Below, piece by piece: positions 8,124 to 17,039 of a DNA stretch of 58,679 nt. A model generated the notes under the pieces. That model saw only the letters and a list, made by a program, of their open reading frames with translations. It searched no databases and had not been told where the DNA came from. The position numbers and the translations under genes were made by a program. Each line of letters begins with the position of its first letter. Within the stretch, counting starts at the first letter, position 1. Origin of the DNA: Rhodocyclales bacterium (GTDB lineage Bacteria; Pseudomonadota; Gammaproteobacteria; Burkholderiales; Rhodocyclaceae); contig JAQGMG010000052.1 in NCBI GenBank assembly GCA_028292485.1, forward strand, positions 1 to 58,679, written 5' to 3'.

Positions 8124-8837
8124 CTACTCAGAAACCGCCGGCTCCGGCGTCAGCCACAGGCACTTCGCCTTCTTCGCAATATCGAGCAAGACCTTTTCAT
8201 GTTCAGCCAGCTCGGATTCGCTCGCCCGTAACACGCGCAGCCGCGGACGCTCTGCGGCGAGCGCTGTGCGCTCGCGCTGCTGATCGGCCGTCACGGGTTC
8301 TTCGAGCCCGATGGTCAGGGTCTCCTGGCCACGCGTCATCGCCAGGTAAACCTCGGCCAGCAATTCCGCATCGAGCAGCGCGCCGTGCAGCGTGCGATGC
8401 GAATTGTTGATGGCGTAGCGCTCGCACAAGGCATTCAGCGAAGCTTTTTTGCCGGGGAACATGGCCTTGGCAACACGTACCGTATCGATCACGCTCGGGC
8501 ACAGTACGTTCAGGCGTGTCAGGCCGAGGCGCTCCAGCTCCATGTTCAGGAAACCGACGTCGAAGTTGGCGTTGTGAATGACCAGTTCCGCGCCGCTGAC
8601 GTAATCGATGAATTCCGCAGCGATCTTCGAAAACAGGGGCTTGTCGGAGAGGAACTCGTTCGACAGGCCATGGATGCGTTCCGAATCACCCACCTCACGC
8701 TCGGGGTTGAGATAGACGTGGAAATTACGGCCTGAGAGTTTGCGGTTGGCGAGCTCGACGCAACCGATTTCGACAACACGGTCGCCGGTACGCCAATCCA
8801 GCCCCGTCGTCTCCGTGTCGAGCATGACCTGCCGCAT
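8124..8837 (-). CDS. dnaQ: DNA polymerase III epsilon subunit (3'–5' proofreading exonuclease)
   Basis: 237 residues, the family's normal length. The three exonuclease motifs are present: ExoI LDTETTGL (residues 6–13), ExoII HNANFDVGFLN (~88–98) and ExoIII HGALLDAELL (~151–160), supplying the acidic metal ligands and catalytic His of DEDDh enzymes. It removes misincorporated bases in the Pol III core. The C-terminal tail (residues ~180–237) is where the polymerase-binding segment is expected. The start overlaps the tpiA stop by one base (TGATG), so the two are co-transcribed. rnhA, a frequent neighbour in related bacteria, is not adjacent. Confidence 0.95.
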   Translation of the reverse strand: MRQVMLDTETTGLDWRTGDRVVEIGCVELANRKLSGRNFHVYLNPEREVGDSERIHGLSNEFLSDKPLFSKIAAEFIDYVSGAELVIHNANFDVGFLNMELERLGLTRLNVLCPSVIDTVRVAKAMFPGKKASLNALCERYAINNSHRTLHGALLDAELLAEVYLAMTRGQETLTIGLEEPVTADQQRERTALAAERPRLRVLRASESELAEHEKVLLDIAKKAKCLWLTPEPAVSE

Positions 8838-9625
8838 CAGGCCTTGCCCTTCGCTGCTTTCTGCGCCACCACGTCGAGTGCCTTGTAGATCGCCACGAAC
8901 TCATCCGGGTTCAATGCGGCAGAGCCGATCAGGCCGCCATCCACATCCGGCATGTCGAACACGCTTTGCGCGTTGCTTGCCTTGAGACTGCCGCCATAGA
9001 GAATCGGCAGGCGCGCTGCAAAGTCGGCATCGCGCTGTGCCACGCGGCTGCGCAGGAACGAATGCTCGGCCTGCACGATCTCCGGCGTCGCCGCGATGCC
9101 GGTGCCGATCGCCCAGCGCGGCTCGTAAGCCACGATGATGTTGTCATGCGCGGTGCGGATATAGCCGAATGCCGCATCCAGTTGGCGTCCGAGCACCTCG
9201 TGCGTGCGACCTGAATCGCGCTCTTCAGCGGTTTCGCCGACACAAATGATCGGTACCAGTCCCGAGTCGATGGCTGCCAGCGCCTTGCGGCCCATCAGGC
9301 CATCGGTCTCGCCCTGATACGAGCGGCGCTCGGAGTGACCAATGATGACGAAGCCGCAGCCCAGCTCCTTGAGCATCTTCGGCGAAGTCTCGCCGGTATA
9401 GGCACCCTTCAGATGATCCGACGCGTTCTGGGCGCCCAGCATGATGCCCGTACCCGCCACCAGCCCTTCCATTTGCGCTACGTAGGGTAAGGCAGGACAC
9501 AGCACCATCTGCACTGCGTCGGACAGCTTGGGCAAGCGCTGCCGCAGCCCCTCGACCAAAGCCGTGTTGGCTGCGAGACTGCCATGCATCTTCCAGTTGC
9601 CTACGAGCCAATGTGCTCTTTTCAT
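8837..9625 (-). CDS. tpiA: Triosephosphate isomerase
   Basis: Interconverts dihydroxyacetone phosphate and glyceraldehyde 3-phosphate in cytoplasmic glycolysis. Catalytic residues are visible: Asn/Lys in VGNWKMHG, His in IIGHSERR, and Glu in AYEPRWAIGTG. Phosphate-loop glycines occur in YGGSL and GGLIGSA. I start at ATG 9625 (MKRAHWLV), which has AGGA at a proper distance; the ATG at 9631 lies directly against that site. The length of ~262 residues suits the family. It overlaps dnaQ by one base. The more usual tpiA–secG pair is not seen here. Confidence 0.94.
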   Translation of the reverse strand: MKRAHWLVGNWKMHGSLAANTALVEGLRQRLPKLSDAVQMVLCPALPYVAQMEGLVAGTGIMLGAQNASDHLKGAYTGETSPKMLKELGCGFVIIGHSERRSYQGETDGLMGRKALAAIDSGLVPIICVGETAEERDSGRTHEVLGRQLDAAFGYIRTAHDNIIVAYEPRWAIGTGIAATPEIVQAEHSFLRSRVAQRDADFAARLPILYGGSLKASNAQSVFDMPDVDGGLIGSAALNPDEFVAIYKALDVVAQKAAKGKA

Positions 9626-9697
9626 ATTCATTCCTGCGGGTTTTCAGAATTCGTTGGGCGGAGTTTACAGGCTCCGTCCGGAAATTGCCGTGACTGG

Positions 9698-11080
9698 CTA
9701 CCGGTCGCGCCACTCGCGCAAGCACGCCAGCGCCTGTTCGATACGATCCACGGCGTGAACCGTGATGCCGGGAATGGGCTGCTTGGGTGCATTCGCCGTG
9801 GGGATGAGCGCTAGATCGAAGCCCAGCTTGGCCGCTTCGCGCAACCGTTCCTGGCCGCGCGGCGCAGGGCGGATCTCGCCCGCCAGACCAACCTCACCGA
9901 ATATCACCAGCTTCTTCGGCAGCGCCCGACTCGTCAGCGAAGAAACGATCGCCAGACATACCGCCAGATCGGCTGCCGGCTCGGAGATTTTCACGCCGCC
10001 GACAGCGTTGATGAAAACATCCTGGTCAGAGCAGACGATGCCCGCATGACGATGCAATACCGCCAGCAAGAGTGCCAGGCGATTCTGTTCAAGCCCGACT
10101 GACAAGCGTCGCGGACTCGGGCTATGCGCACTGTCGACCAATGCCTGTATCTCGACCAGCAAGGGCCGCGTGCCCTCCTGCGTGACCATGACGCAACTGC
10201 CCGGAACAGGCTGCGGATGCTGCGAGAGAAACAGCGCCGAAGGATTGCTGACACCGCGCAGCCCTTTCTCCGTCATGGCGAAAACGCCCAGCTCGTTGAC
10301 GGCACCAAAGCGGTTCTTGATCGCCCGCACCAGGCGAAAACTCGAATGCGTATCTCCCTCGAAATACAGCACGGTATCGACGATATGTTCCAGCACGCGC
10401 GGCCCGGCCAGCGCACCGTCCTTGGTGACATGGCCAACGAGAATGATGCTGGTACCTAGCGACTTGGCATGTCGCGTCAGTTGCGCAGCGCATTCGCGCA
10501 CCTGCGCAACGGAGCCGGGCGCCGATTGCAACACCTCCGAATACATGGTCTGGATGGAGTCGATCACCGCGACAGCGGGCTTCTCTTCACGCAAGGCCGC
10601 CAGGATTTTTTCCAGCGAGATCTCGGGCAGCAGCGGCAGTTGATCGCAATCGAGCTGCAGGCGGCGCGCGCGCATCGCCACCTGCTCCGCCGATTCCTCG
10701 CCGGTGACGTAGAGCACCGATTGCCTGGGCACGATGCTGGCCAGCGCCTGCAGGAGCAGCGTCGATTTGCCGATGCCCGGATCACCACCGATCAGCACCA
10801 CCATGCCCGGCACGAGGCCGCCACCGAGCACGCGATCGAGCTCGTCAACGCCAGTCGGCTGCCGCGGCGACTCGCGTGGATCGATTTCGCCGAGCTTTTG
10901 CAATTTGCCGGTGCTTGCCACCAGGGAGGCGAAACGGCCTGTCGCGGCCGTCTCGGCAACGGCTTCGACCAGCGTGTTCCATGCAGCACAGCCGGGGCAT
11001 TGCCCTTGCCACTTGGGGCTTTGCGCGCCGCACTCGGTGCAGGAATAAATCGATTTCTGTTTTGCCACGGATTTGGCCAC
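9698..11080 (-). CDS. radA: DNA repair protein RadA (Sms)
   Basis: 460 residues. An N-terminal zinc finger (CTECG…CPGC, residues ~14–31) is followed by a RecA-like ATPase with Walker A GGDPGIGKST (~97–106). The RadA-specific KNRFG motif is near residue 260, and a C-terminal Lon-like domain has the expected layout. RadA drives branch migration during recombinational repair. The start is GTG 11080; a second GTG at 11068 (MAKQKSIYSC) resembles many RadA N-termini and could be the true one. It lies four bases after alr on the same strand, an alr–radA operon. Confidence 0.94.
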   Translation of the reverse strand: MAKSVAKQKSIYSCTECGAQSPKWQGQCPGCAAWNTLVEAVAETAATGRFASLVASTGKLQKLGEIDPRESPRQPTGVDELDRVLGGGLVPGMVVLIGGDPGIGKSTLLLQALASIVPRQSVLYVTGEESAEQVAMRARRLQLDCDQLPLLPEISLEKILAALREEKPAVAVIDSIQTMYSEVLQSAPGSVAQVRECAAQLTRHAKSLGTSIILVGHVTKDGALAGPRVLEHIVDTVLYFEGDTHSSFRLVRAIKNRFGAVNELGVFAMTEKGLRGVSNPSALFLSQHPQPVPGSCVMVTQEGTRPLLVEIQALVDSAHSPSPRRLSVGLEQNRLALLLAVLHRHAGIVCSDQDVFINAVGGVKISEPAADLAVCLAIVSSLTSRALPKKLVIFGEVGLAGEIRPAPRGQERLREAAKLGFDLALIPTANAPKQPIPGITVHAVDRIEQALACLREWRDR

Positions 11081-11084
11081 TGAT

Positions 11085-12179
11085 TCAGTCGTGAGCGAAG
11101 CTTACTGGCACGCGCGTGGTCAGCGCACAGAAGAGTTCATAGCTGATCGTGCCTGCTGCCGTGGCAACCTCGTCGGCCGGCAGGCCCTTGCCCCACAGCG
11201 TCACGGCCGATCCGATGGCAGCGCCCGGAATGCCCGTCAGATCGCACGCCAGCATGTCCATCGAAACCCGCCCCAGGGTCCGCGTCCGTATGCCGTCGAC
11301 AAGGATCGGCGTGCCGGTCGTGGCATGACGCGGATAGCCGTCGGCATAGCCACAAGCCACTACGCCGATGCGCATCGCCCTTTCCGCCACGAAGGTGCCG
11401 CCATAGCCGACGCGCTCGCCGGCGTGCAATTCCTGCACGGCAATCAAGGCACTTTCCAATGTCATGACGGGCTTGAGCCCGATGTCTGCGGCAGACTGCA
11501 GTGCAGGCATCGGCGAACCGCCGTACAACATGATGCCCGGGCGCACCCAGGCACCGTGTGTCTGCGGAAAACGCAGCAACGCAGCCGAGTTGCTGGCGCT
11601 GATCTGCAGGCCGGTATCCTGCGTCGCGGCCATGAAGTGAGCCCATGGCGCGTCAACGCCTTCGCCGTCGGCTGTCGCGAAATGCGTCATGCCGATAATG
11701 GCGGCAACATTGGTGCTGGCACGCAGGCGCGCCAGCACTTCGGGCACCTCCTCGACGCTGAAACCAAGCCGATTCATGCCGGTATTGATCTTCAGGAACA
11801 CCTCAAGGGGTCGCATCAGCCGGGCTGCCTCAAGCGCCTGCAGCTGTGGCAGGGAATGCACTACGACGGATACCCGCAGGCTGGCCGCCTCATGCCAGTC
11901 GGCTGCGTCGAAGCAGCCTTCCAGCAACAGGATGGGCTGCACGTATTCCGCCTCGCGCAGGTAATTTGCCTCGGCCAGATCGAGCAGTGCAAAACCGTCC
12001 GCCACGTCGCGCACGGCCTGTGCACACTGCGCCAGACCATGGCCATAGGCGTTGGCCTTGACGACACAAAAAGCGCGCGCCTGCGGCGCGGTGCGCTTGC
12101 TCAGGAGGTAATTGTCGCGAAAAGCGCGCGTATCGATACGGGCCCGGATGGGACGCGCCGGCTGCACAGAAAGAACCAT
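11085..12179 (-). CDS. alr: Alanine racemase (PLP-dependent)
   Basis: 364 residues. The PLP-binding lysine lies in VVKANAYGHG (residues ~38–47). The second catalytic region, RVGYGGTFV, carries the Tyr (around residue 256), and SMDMLACDL is the conserved C-terminal part. It makes D-alanine for peptidoglycan. The gene is transcribed just ahead of radA. A LysR regulator lies upstream and lplT beyond it, a linkage usual in Betaproteobacteria. The same window also has murI, for D-glutamate. Confidence 0.95.
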   Translation of the reverse strand: MVLSVQPARPIRARIDTRAFRDNYLLSKRTAPQARAFCVVKANAYGHGLAQCAQAVRDVADGFALLDLAEANYLREAEYVQPILLLEGCFDAADWHEAASLRVSVVVHSLPQLQALEAARLMRPLEVFLKINTGMNRLGFSVEEVPEVLARLRASTNVAAIIGMTHFATADGEGVDAPWAHFMAATQDTGLQISASNSAALLRFPQTHGAWVRPGIMLYGGSPMPALQSAADIGLKPVMTLESALIAVQELHAGERVGYGGTFVAERAMRIGVVACGYADGYPRHATTGTPILVDGIRTRTLGRVSMDMLACDLTGIPGAAIGSAVTLWGKGLPADEVATAAGTISYELFCALTTRVPVSFAHD

Positions 12180-12203
12180 GAATCCTCTACGTGTAAGGCC
12201 GGA

Positions 12204-13169
12204 TCAAGGTTGCGGGTTGTTGGCGGCCATCAGGCTTGCCGACGACGGATCGGCGGCCAACTCGTTCGTCTTCGCGAAATCACTCAGATGTTGCACGACG
12301 AATTCAGCAAAGGTCGAATGCAGGCGCGCGCGGAAACGATCCTTCGGCACAAGTACATTGAGCGAAGAATACAGACGCGGTTCCAGCGATATTGCGATCA
12401 GCGTGCCATCGCGCAAGTCGCGATTGAGGGAGGCGCGCGAAATGATGGCGAAGCCCATGCCTTCGCGAACGAGCTGCTTGATGACCGCCAGGCTGCCGAG
12501 CTCCGCAGTGCGCTCCAGCGTATCCGGCGGCACACCACCGGCACGGAAGAACTCCTCGGCCAGACCACGAATGGCTGCGCCAGGATCGCGATCCACGAAT
12601 GGCACGGCTTGCAGTTGTCCGGCGCTCAGGGACTTTGCGCCGCTCAAGGGATGTCCTGGCGGCACGACGACCATCAACTCATCGCGATATGCCAGCGTGC
12701 ACTCCAGATCGGCGTCCGTCGTGTCGCGCTCGACCAGGCCGACATCGATATCGTGCGCCGCCACGCGGTTCTGGATGCTTTCGGAGTTGCCGACGAAGAC
12801 CCGTGGCACGACGCGTGGATATTTGTGTTTGAAGCTCGACAGAACCTGGGGTAACCAGTACGCCGCAATGGTCGGACTGGCGCCGATAGCCAGCACGCCG
12901 GTGAGCTCGTCGGTGAGCTCGTTGATGCGCACTTCCATCTCGTCGGAAAGCCCGAGAATGCGATCGGCATAAGCGAAAACGATTTCACCCGCCGGTGTCA
13001 GTGACACTTTGCCATGGCCACGATCGAGCAAGCGCGTGTTGAATTGCTCCTCGAGTTGCTTGACCTGGAAAGTCACCGCCGGCTGCGTCATGAAGAGTGT
13101 TTCCGCCGCGCGCGTAAATGAGCCGTGACGTGCAACGGCGTGGAAAACCTGCAATCTACGATCCGCCAT
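12204..13169 (-). CDS. LysR-type transcriptional regulator
   Basis: About 321 residues from ATG 13169 (MADRRLQVFHAV). The frame opens slightly further, to 13196, but the shorter start matches the family N-terminus and has GGGGCAGC just upstream. The winged helix-turn-helix is at residues ~1–60 (GSFTRAAETLFMTQPAVTFQ). A periplasmic-binding-like effector domain follows (~90–295). The effector domain resembles the CysB/CbbR/YeiE-like branch, but the ligand cannot be assigned. It is divergent from lplT, with 288 bp between them, so it may regulate lplT as well as itself. The Ala/Ser-rich C-terminal tail is probably disordered. Confidence 0.88.
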   Translation of the reverse strand: MADRRLQVFHAVARHGSFTRAAETLFMTQPAVTFQVKQLEEQFNTRLLDRGHGKVSLTPAGEIVFAYADRILGLSDEMEVRINELTDELTGVLAIGASPTIAAYWLPQVLSSFKHKYPRVVPRVFVGNSESIQNRVAAHDIDVGLVERDTTDADLECTLAYRDELMVVVPPGHPLSGAKSLSAGQLQAVPFVDRDPGAAIRGLAEEFFRAGGVPPDTLERTAELGSLAVIKQLVREGMGFAIISRASLNRDLRDGTLIAISLEPRLYSSLNVLVPKDRFRARLHSTFAEFVVQHLSDFAKTNELAADPSSASLMAANNPQP

Positions 13170-13457
13170 GATGCTGCCCCGCAACATAAATAACACTTAT
13201 CGCGAATTGCATCACAAACGCCCGCGTATGAAAAGCCCTTTGTCGTTCGAGCGAGACGGCATCAGCGTTTATGGCCTGCGCAGGGCACGCCGCAAACCGT
13301 GTGTGGTATAAACGGCGCTTGCTGTAGCCACCACCGCCCCAAGAAAACGCGCCTTGTGATCGAGGCAGGAAAAGCGTTTCAGGCCTTGCAAACTCGCGCC
13401 TTCGCGACAGCTCAGCAATAGACTCATGTAGTCGATCAGACAGACAAAAGGTTCCGG

Positions 13458-14783
13458 ATGGGTGCAGGGTTCTATATCGTAATGGCGGCGCAGTTTTTCT
13501 CAGCGCTGGCAGACAATGCCTTGCTCATCTGCGCCATTTCGATACTTGCGGACTTGCAGGCGCCGCCGGAATACGCGCCGCTCCTGAAGACTTCGTTCAC
13601 CCTGTCGTACGTGTTGCTCGCCGCATTCGTCGGCGCATTCGCTGACTCCATGCCGAAGTGGCGTGTGATGTACATCAGCAACGCGATCAAGATTGTTGGC
13701 TGCGCGATGATGTTGTTCGGCGCTCATCCGCTCTACGCCTACGCGGTGGTCGGCCTTGGCGCGGCAGCTTACTCACCGGCGAAATACGGCATCCTCACCG
13801 AGATGTTGCCACCAGCAAAACTGGTTGCTGCCAATGGCTGGATCGAGGGGCTCACCGTTGGTGCGATCATTCTCGGATCATTGCTTGGCGGATTGCTGAT
13901 CATGCCAGCCTTCGGCGACTGGGCCATGGCCCTGCATCTGCCGCTGGTCACAGAAGCAAGCCAGATCACTTTGCTGATGGTCGGCGTTCTGTATGTCGCG
14001 GCTGCAATACTCAATCGCTACGTGCCTGACACCGGCGTGGTGCACACCACGTTGAAGCACGATCCGCTCTATCTGCTGCGCGAATTCATTCACTGCAGCC
14101 GCTTGCTGTGGCGCGACAAGCTGGGCCAGATCTCGCTGGCAGTCACTACGCTTTTCTGGGGAGCGGGCGCTACGCTGCAGTTCATCGTGATCGACTGGGC
14201 CGGAGAGATGCTCGATCTGAATCTCTCCGAATCAACGCAGCTTCAAGGTGTCGTCGCTGTCGGGGTTGCAATCGGCGCCATCATGGCGGCACGCATGCTG
14301 ACGCTTCGCCACTCGATGAAAGTCATTTCCATTGGTATCTCCATGGGGCTGGTCGTACCCTTGATGGTGATCCTGCCCTACATGCCCGAAGTGAATCTGC
14401 AGATGCCTGCGTTCAACCTGTTCGGCGCTCATCTGCAATATGACATTCACCTGCGCACCATATCCGTCATGTTCATGATGGTGCTTCTCGGCGCACTTTC
14501 AGGTTTCTTCGTCGTCCCCATGAATGCACTGCTGCAGCATCGCGGTCACGTGCTGATGGGCGCAGGTCATTCGATCGCGGTGCAGAACTTCAATGAGAAT
14601 CTGAGCATTCTCATCATGACCTTCCTCTACTTCGTACTCGGCTGGCTGGACGTTTCGGTGAATGTCACCATCGTCGCCTTTGGTCTCTTCGTCGCCGGCA
14701 TCATGTATCTGATCAAGTTGCGTCACCTGCGCAACCAGGCCGAGCACGATGATCTGGCGCTGCTCGAAGAGCATCCGCACTAA
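13458..14783 (+). CDS. lplT: Lysophospholipid transporter (MFS)
   Basis: 441 residues with about 12 transmembrane helices, beginning MGAGFYIVMAAQFFSALADN, typical of LplT. The conserved segments FVGAFADSMPKWRVM and SPAKYGILTEM are present. LplT flips lysophospholipids across the inner membrane for re-acylation, in E. coli together with Aas. No acyltransferase gene is adjacent here. Its stop codon lies at the edge of a 124-bp inverted repeat that separates it from a convergent gene. Confidence 0.9.
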   Translation: MGAGFYIVMAAQFFSALADNALLICAISILADLQAPPEYAPLLKTSFTLSYVLLAAFVGAFADSMPKWRVMYISNAIKIVGCAMMLFGAHPLYAYAVVGLGAAAYSPAKYGILTEMLPPAKLVAANGWIEGLTVGAIILGSLLGGLLIMPAFGDWAMALHLPLVTEASQITLLMVGVLYVAAAILNRYVPDTGVVHTTLKHDPLYLLREFIHCSRLLWRDKLGQISLAVTTLFWGAGATLQFIVIDWAGEMLDLNLSESTQLQGVVAVGVAIGAIMAARMLTLRHSMKVISIGISMGLVVPLMVILPYMPEVNLQMPAFNLFGAHLQYDIHLRTISVMFMMVLLGALSGFFVVPMNALLQHRGHVLMGAGHSIAVQNFNENLSILIMTFLYFVLGWLDVSVNVTIVAFGLFVAGIMYLIKLRHLRNQAEHDDLALLEEHPH

Positions 14784-14906
14784 GAAACCGCAACAAAATG
14801 GGCTGCGCATGCGGCTGGCGTTGTTGGCTCGCTCGCCGTGCCCAAGCACTGCTCTGCGCGAGCCGCCTAGCCAGCCACGTGCTCGCTCCATTTTGTTACG
14901 GTTTCT
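14783..14906. repeat. 124-bp inverted repeat between convergent genes
   Basis: The outer arms are 19 bp: 14783–14801 (AGAAACCGCAACAAAATGG) and 14888–14906, complementary at 18 of 19 positions. Inner pairs such as GGCTCGC/GCGAGCC and GGCTGG/CCAGCC extend the fold. It lies between the ends of lplT and the glycosylase gene. It could serve as a bidirectional terminator or be a small MITE-like element. Confidence 0.7.
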
Positions 14907-14957
14907 AACTACACAACCGCCTGAGCGGTTCAGGCGTTGCCTGGACCTGCGCGGCTG

Positions 14958-15752
14958 CTACCCGGCCAGCGCAATCTGATCCATGGCAAAACACAGGTCT
15001 TCCCAGGCCTTGGCCTTGTCTGGCAGGGTGCGCAGCAGGTAGGCAGGGTGGTAGGTGACCACCACAGGAATATCGCCAATGGCATAGCGGTGAACCTTGC
15101 GCCGCGCCGAGGCAATACTGAGCTCCCGGCCAAGCAGGATTTGTGCAGCGGGCCGGCCCAATGCGATCAGCAGCTTCGGTTGCACCAGTTCGATTTGCCG
15201 CTCCAGGTAAGGCCGGCACGTCGCGATTTCGATGGCTTCTGGCGTGCGGTTACCCGGCGGGCGACACTTCACTGCATTGGTGATGTAGACATTTTCGCCG
15301 CGTTTGAGAGAAGCCGCTTCCAGCATCGCATCGAGCAGCTTGCCCGCCTGTCCCACAAAGGGCTCGCCGCGCTCATCCTCTTCTGCGCCAGGCCCTTCGC
15401 CGACGAACATCCAGTCTGCCTGCCGATCACCAACGCCAAGCACTGCCTGTTTGCGTTTTTCGCACAAACCACAAGCGCGGCACGCCGACACGGTGCTGGC
15501 CAGGCCGTCCCAATCCAGCCCGGCAATGCCCGAACGCTGCTGCGTCGCTGCGACAGGCGACGATTCAACAGGCGCAGATGTGGCTTGAGCTGCAGATATG
15601 GCTCGGTCAACGGGAGACGCCGCAACGGGCTCAATGGCCGCCTCGGCATCTTGCGTGGCGTGCGGCGCCGACACGGGTGGCTGGCGCAAACGCCACACCG
15701 GTTTGAGGCCCATCTCGGCCAATATGCGCGACTTGTCCAGCGACTTGTCCAT
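14958..15752 (-). CDS. Uracil-DNA glycosylase, iron–sulphur family 4 type
   Basis: About 264 residues. Residues ~1–95 are a low-complexity Ala/Pro/Val-rich extension. The glycosylase core has the four Cys expected to hold a 4Fe–4S cluster: CRACGLC, KCRPPG and TCRPYL. The active-site motifs GEGPGAEED and HPAYLLR are present. It removes uracil from DNA to start base excision repair. ATG 15752 is preferred over GTG 15758 because of the spacing to a GAGTGAG site. The gene follows rimI on the same strand. A DNA-polymerase-related or type-5 glycosylase role is less likely. Confidence 0.88.
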   Translation of the reverse strand: MDKSLDKSRILAEMGLKPVWRLRQPPVSAPHATQDAEAAIEPVAASPVDRAISAAQATSAPVESSPVAATQQRSGIAGLDWDGLASTVSACRACGLCEKRKQAVLGVGDRQADWMFVGEGPGAEEDERGEPFVGQAGKLLDAMLEAASLKRGENVYITNAVKCRPPGNRTPEAIEIATCRPYLERQIELVQPKLLIALGRPAAQILLGRELSIASARRKVHRYAIGDIPVVVTYHPAYLLRTLPDKAKAWEDLCFAMDQIALAG

Positions 15753-15782
15753 ATTCACAGACTCACTCTCACAGCATCATCC

Positions 15783-16226
15783 TCACAACATCCGCCTCAT
15801 GACGATTGCATCTTCCCGCCCTTGCTCGGCAGGATAGTATGCCTTGCGACGCCCTATGCGCGCGAAGCCCCATTTGTCGTAAAGACGCAGCCCCGCTTCA
15901 TTGGAACTGCGCACCTCCAGAAACATCTGCGTAGCACCGAAACCGGCCGCTTTCAGGCAGAGATGATCCAGCAGCAGCGACCCCAGGCCACGCCCCTGCA
16001 ATGATGACTTGATGCTGATGTTGAGCAGGTGCGCCTCGTCCATCACCAGCATCAGTACTGCATAGCCCGCCACCTCGCCATCGAGCTGCATGATCCAGCT
16101 GCTATAGCCGGCGGATAGCGAATCGGCAAAATTCGTACGGCTCCACGGGAAGGGGTAAATCTGCTGCTCGGTCTCGCTTACCCAGTCCAGATCTTCGACC
16201 AGCATCGGGCGAAATTCGAGACTCAC
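15783..16226 (-). CDS. rimI: Ribosomal protein S18 N-acetyltransferase
   Basis: 147 residues, a compact GNAT fold. The acetyl-CoA-binding motif is LQGRGLGSLLL (residues ~80–90), and the RimI-type N-terminus (EQQIYPFPWSRTNF) is present. It acetylates the N-terminus of ribosomal protein bS18. The start is GTG 16226, overlapping the tsaB stop (GTGA), so the two are coupled. tsaB–rimI linkage is common in Proteobacteria and supports the name. Confidence 0.93.
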   Translation of the reverse strand: MSLEFRPMLVEDLDWVSETEQQIYPFPWSRTNFADSLSAGYSSWIMQLDGEVAGYAVLMLVMDEAHLLNISIKSSLQGRGLGSLLLDHLCLKAAGFGATQMFLEVRSSNEAGLRLYDKWGFARIGRRKAYYPAEQGREDAIVMRRML

Positions 16227-16921
16227 GCGCGGCCACCTTGTGCCAGTCGTTCAGCCGTGGTCAGCGCAACACGATTGCGCACGTAATCCGGCGCAGCCAG
16301 CGCTGCGTCTTGCCAGGCCGCAGGTCGCTGCGCAGCCAGGCGCGCGACACTGGCTGCATGGGGCACGGCTGTGGCGTCAAGCACGGTGACACTGCCTCCA
16401 AGCCGTGCGGCGAGTTGCGCAGCATATGCGGCGAACGCTGTACCCACGCCCTGCCACCCGCCTTGTTCGGGCAAAGGTACGGCATCCGGCGCAACGCAGG
16501 CCGCATTGGCAAGCGGGCGAAATCCCGCGTCCTCGCGTTGAAACAACGCTACATAGACTTCGCTCATGCGGGCGTCCATCGCGCAATACAGTCTGTCCAC
16601 CTGCGATGCATACGGCAGCGCCAGGGCCTCGAGCGAACTGATTGCTGCTACCGGCAGATCGGCACCGAGTGCCAGACCCTGCGCCACGCCACAGGCCAGG
16701 CGCACGCCCGTAAACGCACCGGGGCCACGGCCGAAGGCAATGACATCCAGCGCTCCGACTGTCAGCGATGCTTCCGCGAGCAGCTCCTTGATGGCCGGCA
16801 GCAGCGAACCCGAATGGGTGTTGCCGCCCACAGGCAGGAGACGGGTCAATATCTCCGCATCGCGCAACAAGGCAATCGAGCCGTGCTCGCAGGAAGTCTC
16901 GATCGACAGGATGGTAGTCAT
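16223..16921 (-). CDS. tsaB: tRNA threonylcarbamoyladenosine biosynthesis protein TsaB
   Basis: 232 residues from ATG 16921 (MTTILSIETSCEHGSIAL). The frame is open upstream to 17080 but has no family similarity there. The signature GRGPGAFTGVRLACGVAQGL lies around residues 67–86. TsaB is the scaffold partner of TsaD in making the t6A modification at position 37 of ANN-decoding tRNAs. It heads the tsaB–rimI–glycosylase run and is divergent from the deacetylase gene at 17040. Confidence 0.93.
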   Translation of the reverse strand: MTTILSIETSCEHGSIALLRDAEILTRLLPVGGNTHSGSLLPAIKELLAEASLTVGALDVIAFGRGPGAFTGVRLACGVAQGLALGADLPVAAISSLEALALPYASQVDRLYCAMDARMSEVYVALFQREDAGFRPLANAACVAPDAVPLPEQGGWQGVGTAFAAYAAQLAARLGGSVTVLDATAVPHAASVARLAAQRPAAWQDAALAAPDYVRNRVALTTAERLAQGGRA

Positions 16922-17039
16922 GCCCGCATTGTAACGTGCGCTGCAGCGTGCCCCGGACGCGCCGTGGAGTTGCCTGGATGCGACACGCAGACCGATTTCG
17001 TCTAGTATCGGATGCAGCTTCAAGCCGCCCGCTGCATTC

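Noticed and set aside
11073-12854. 593-codon open frame on the plus strand
   Set aside because: It lies fully antisense to alr and the LysR gene, with an Arg/His/Gln-rich translation and no domain. It is a by-product of GC-rich codon use.
14937-16004. 355-codon open frame on the plus strand
   Set aside because: Antisense to the glycosylase and rimI genes; no domain or ribosome site.
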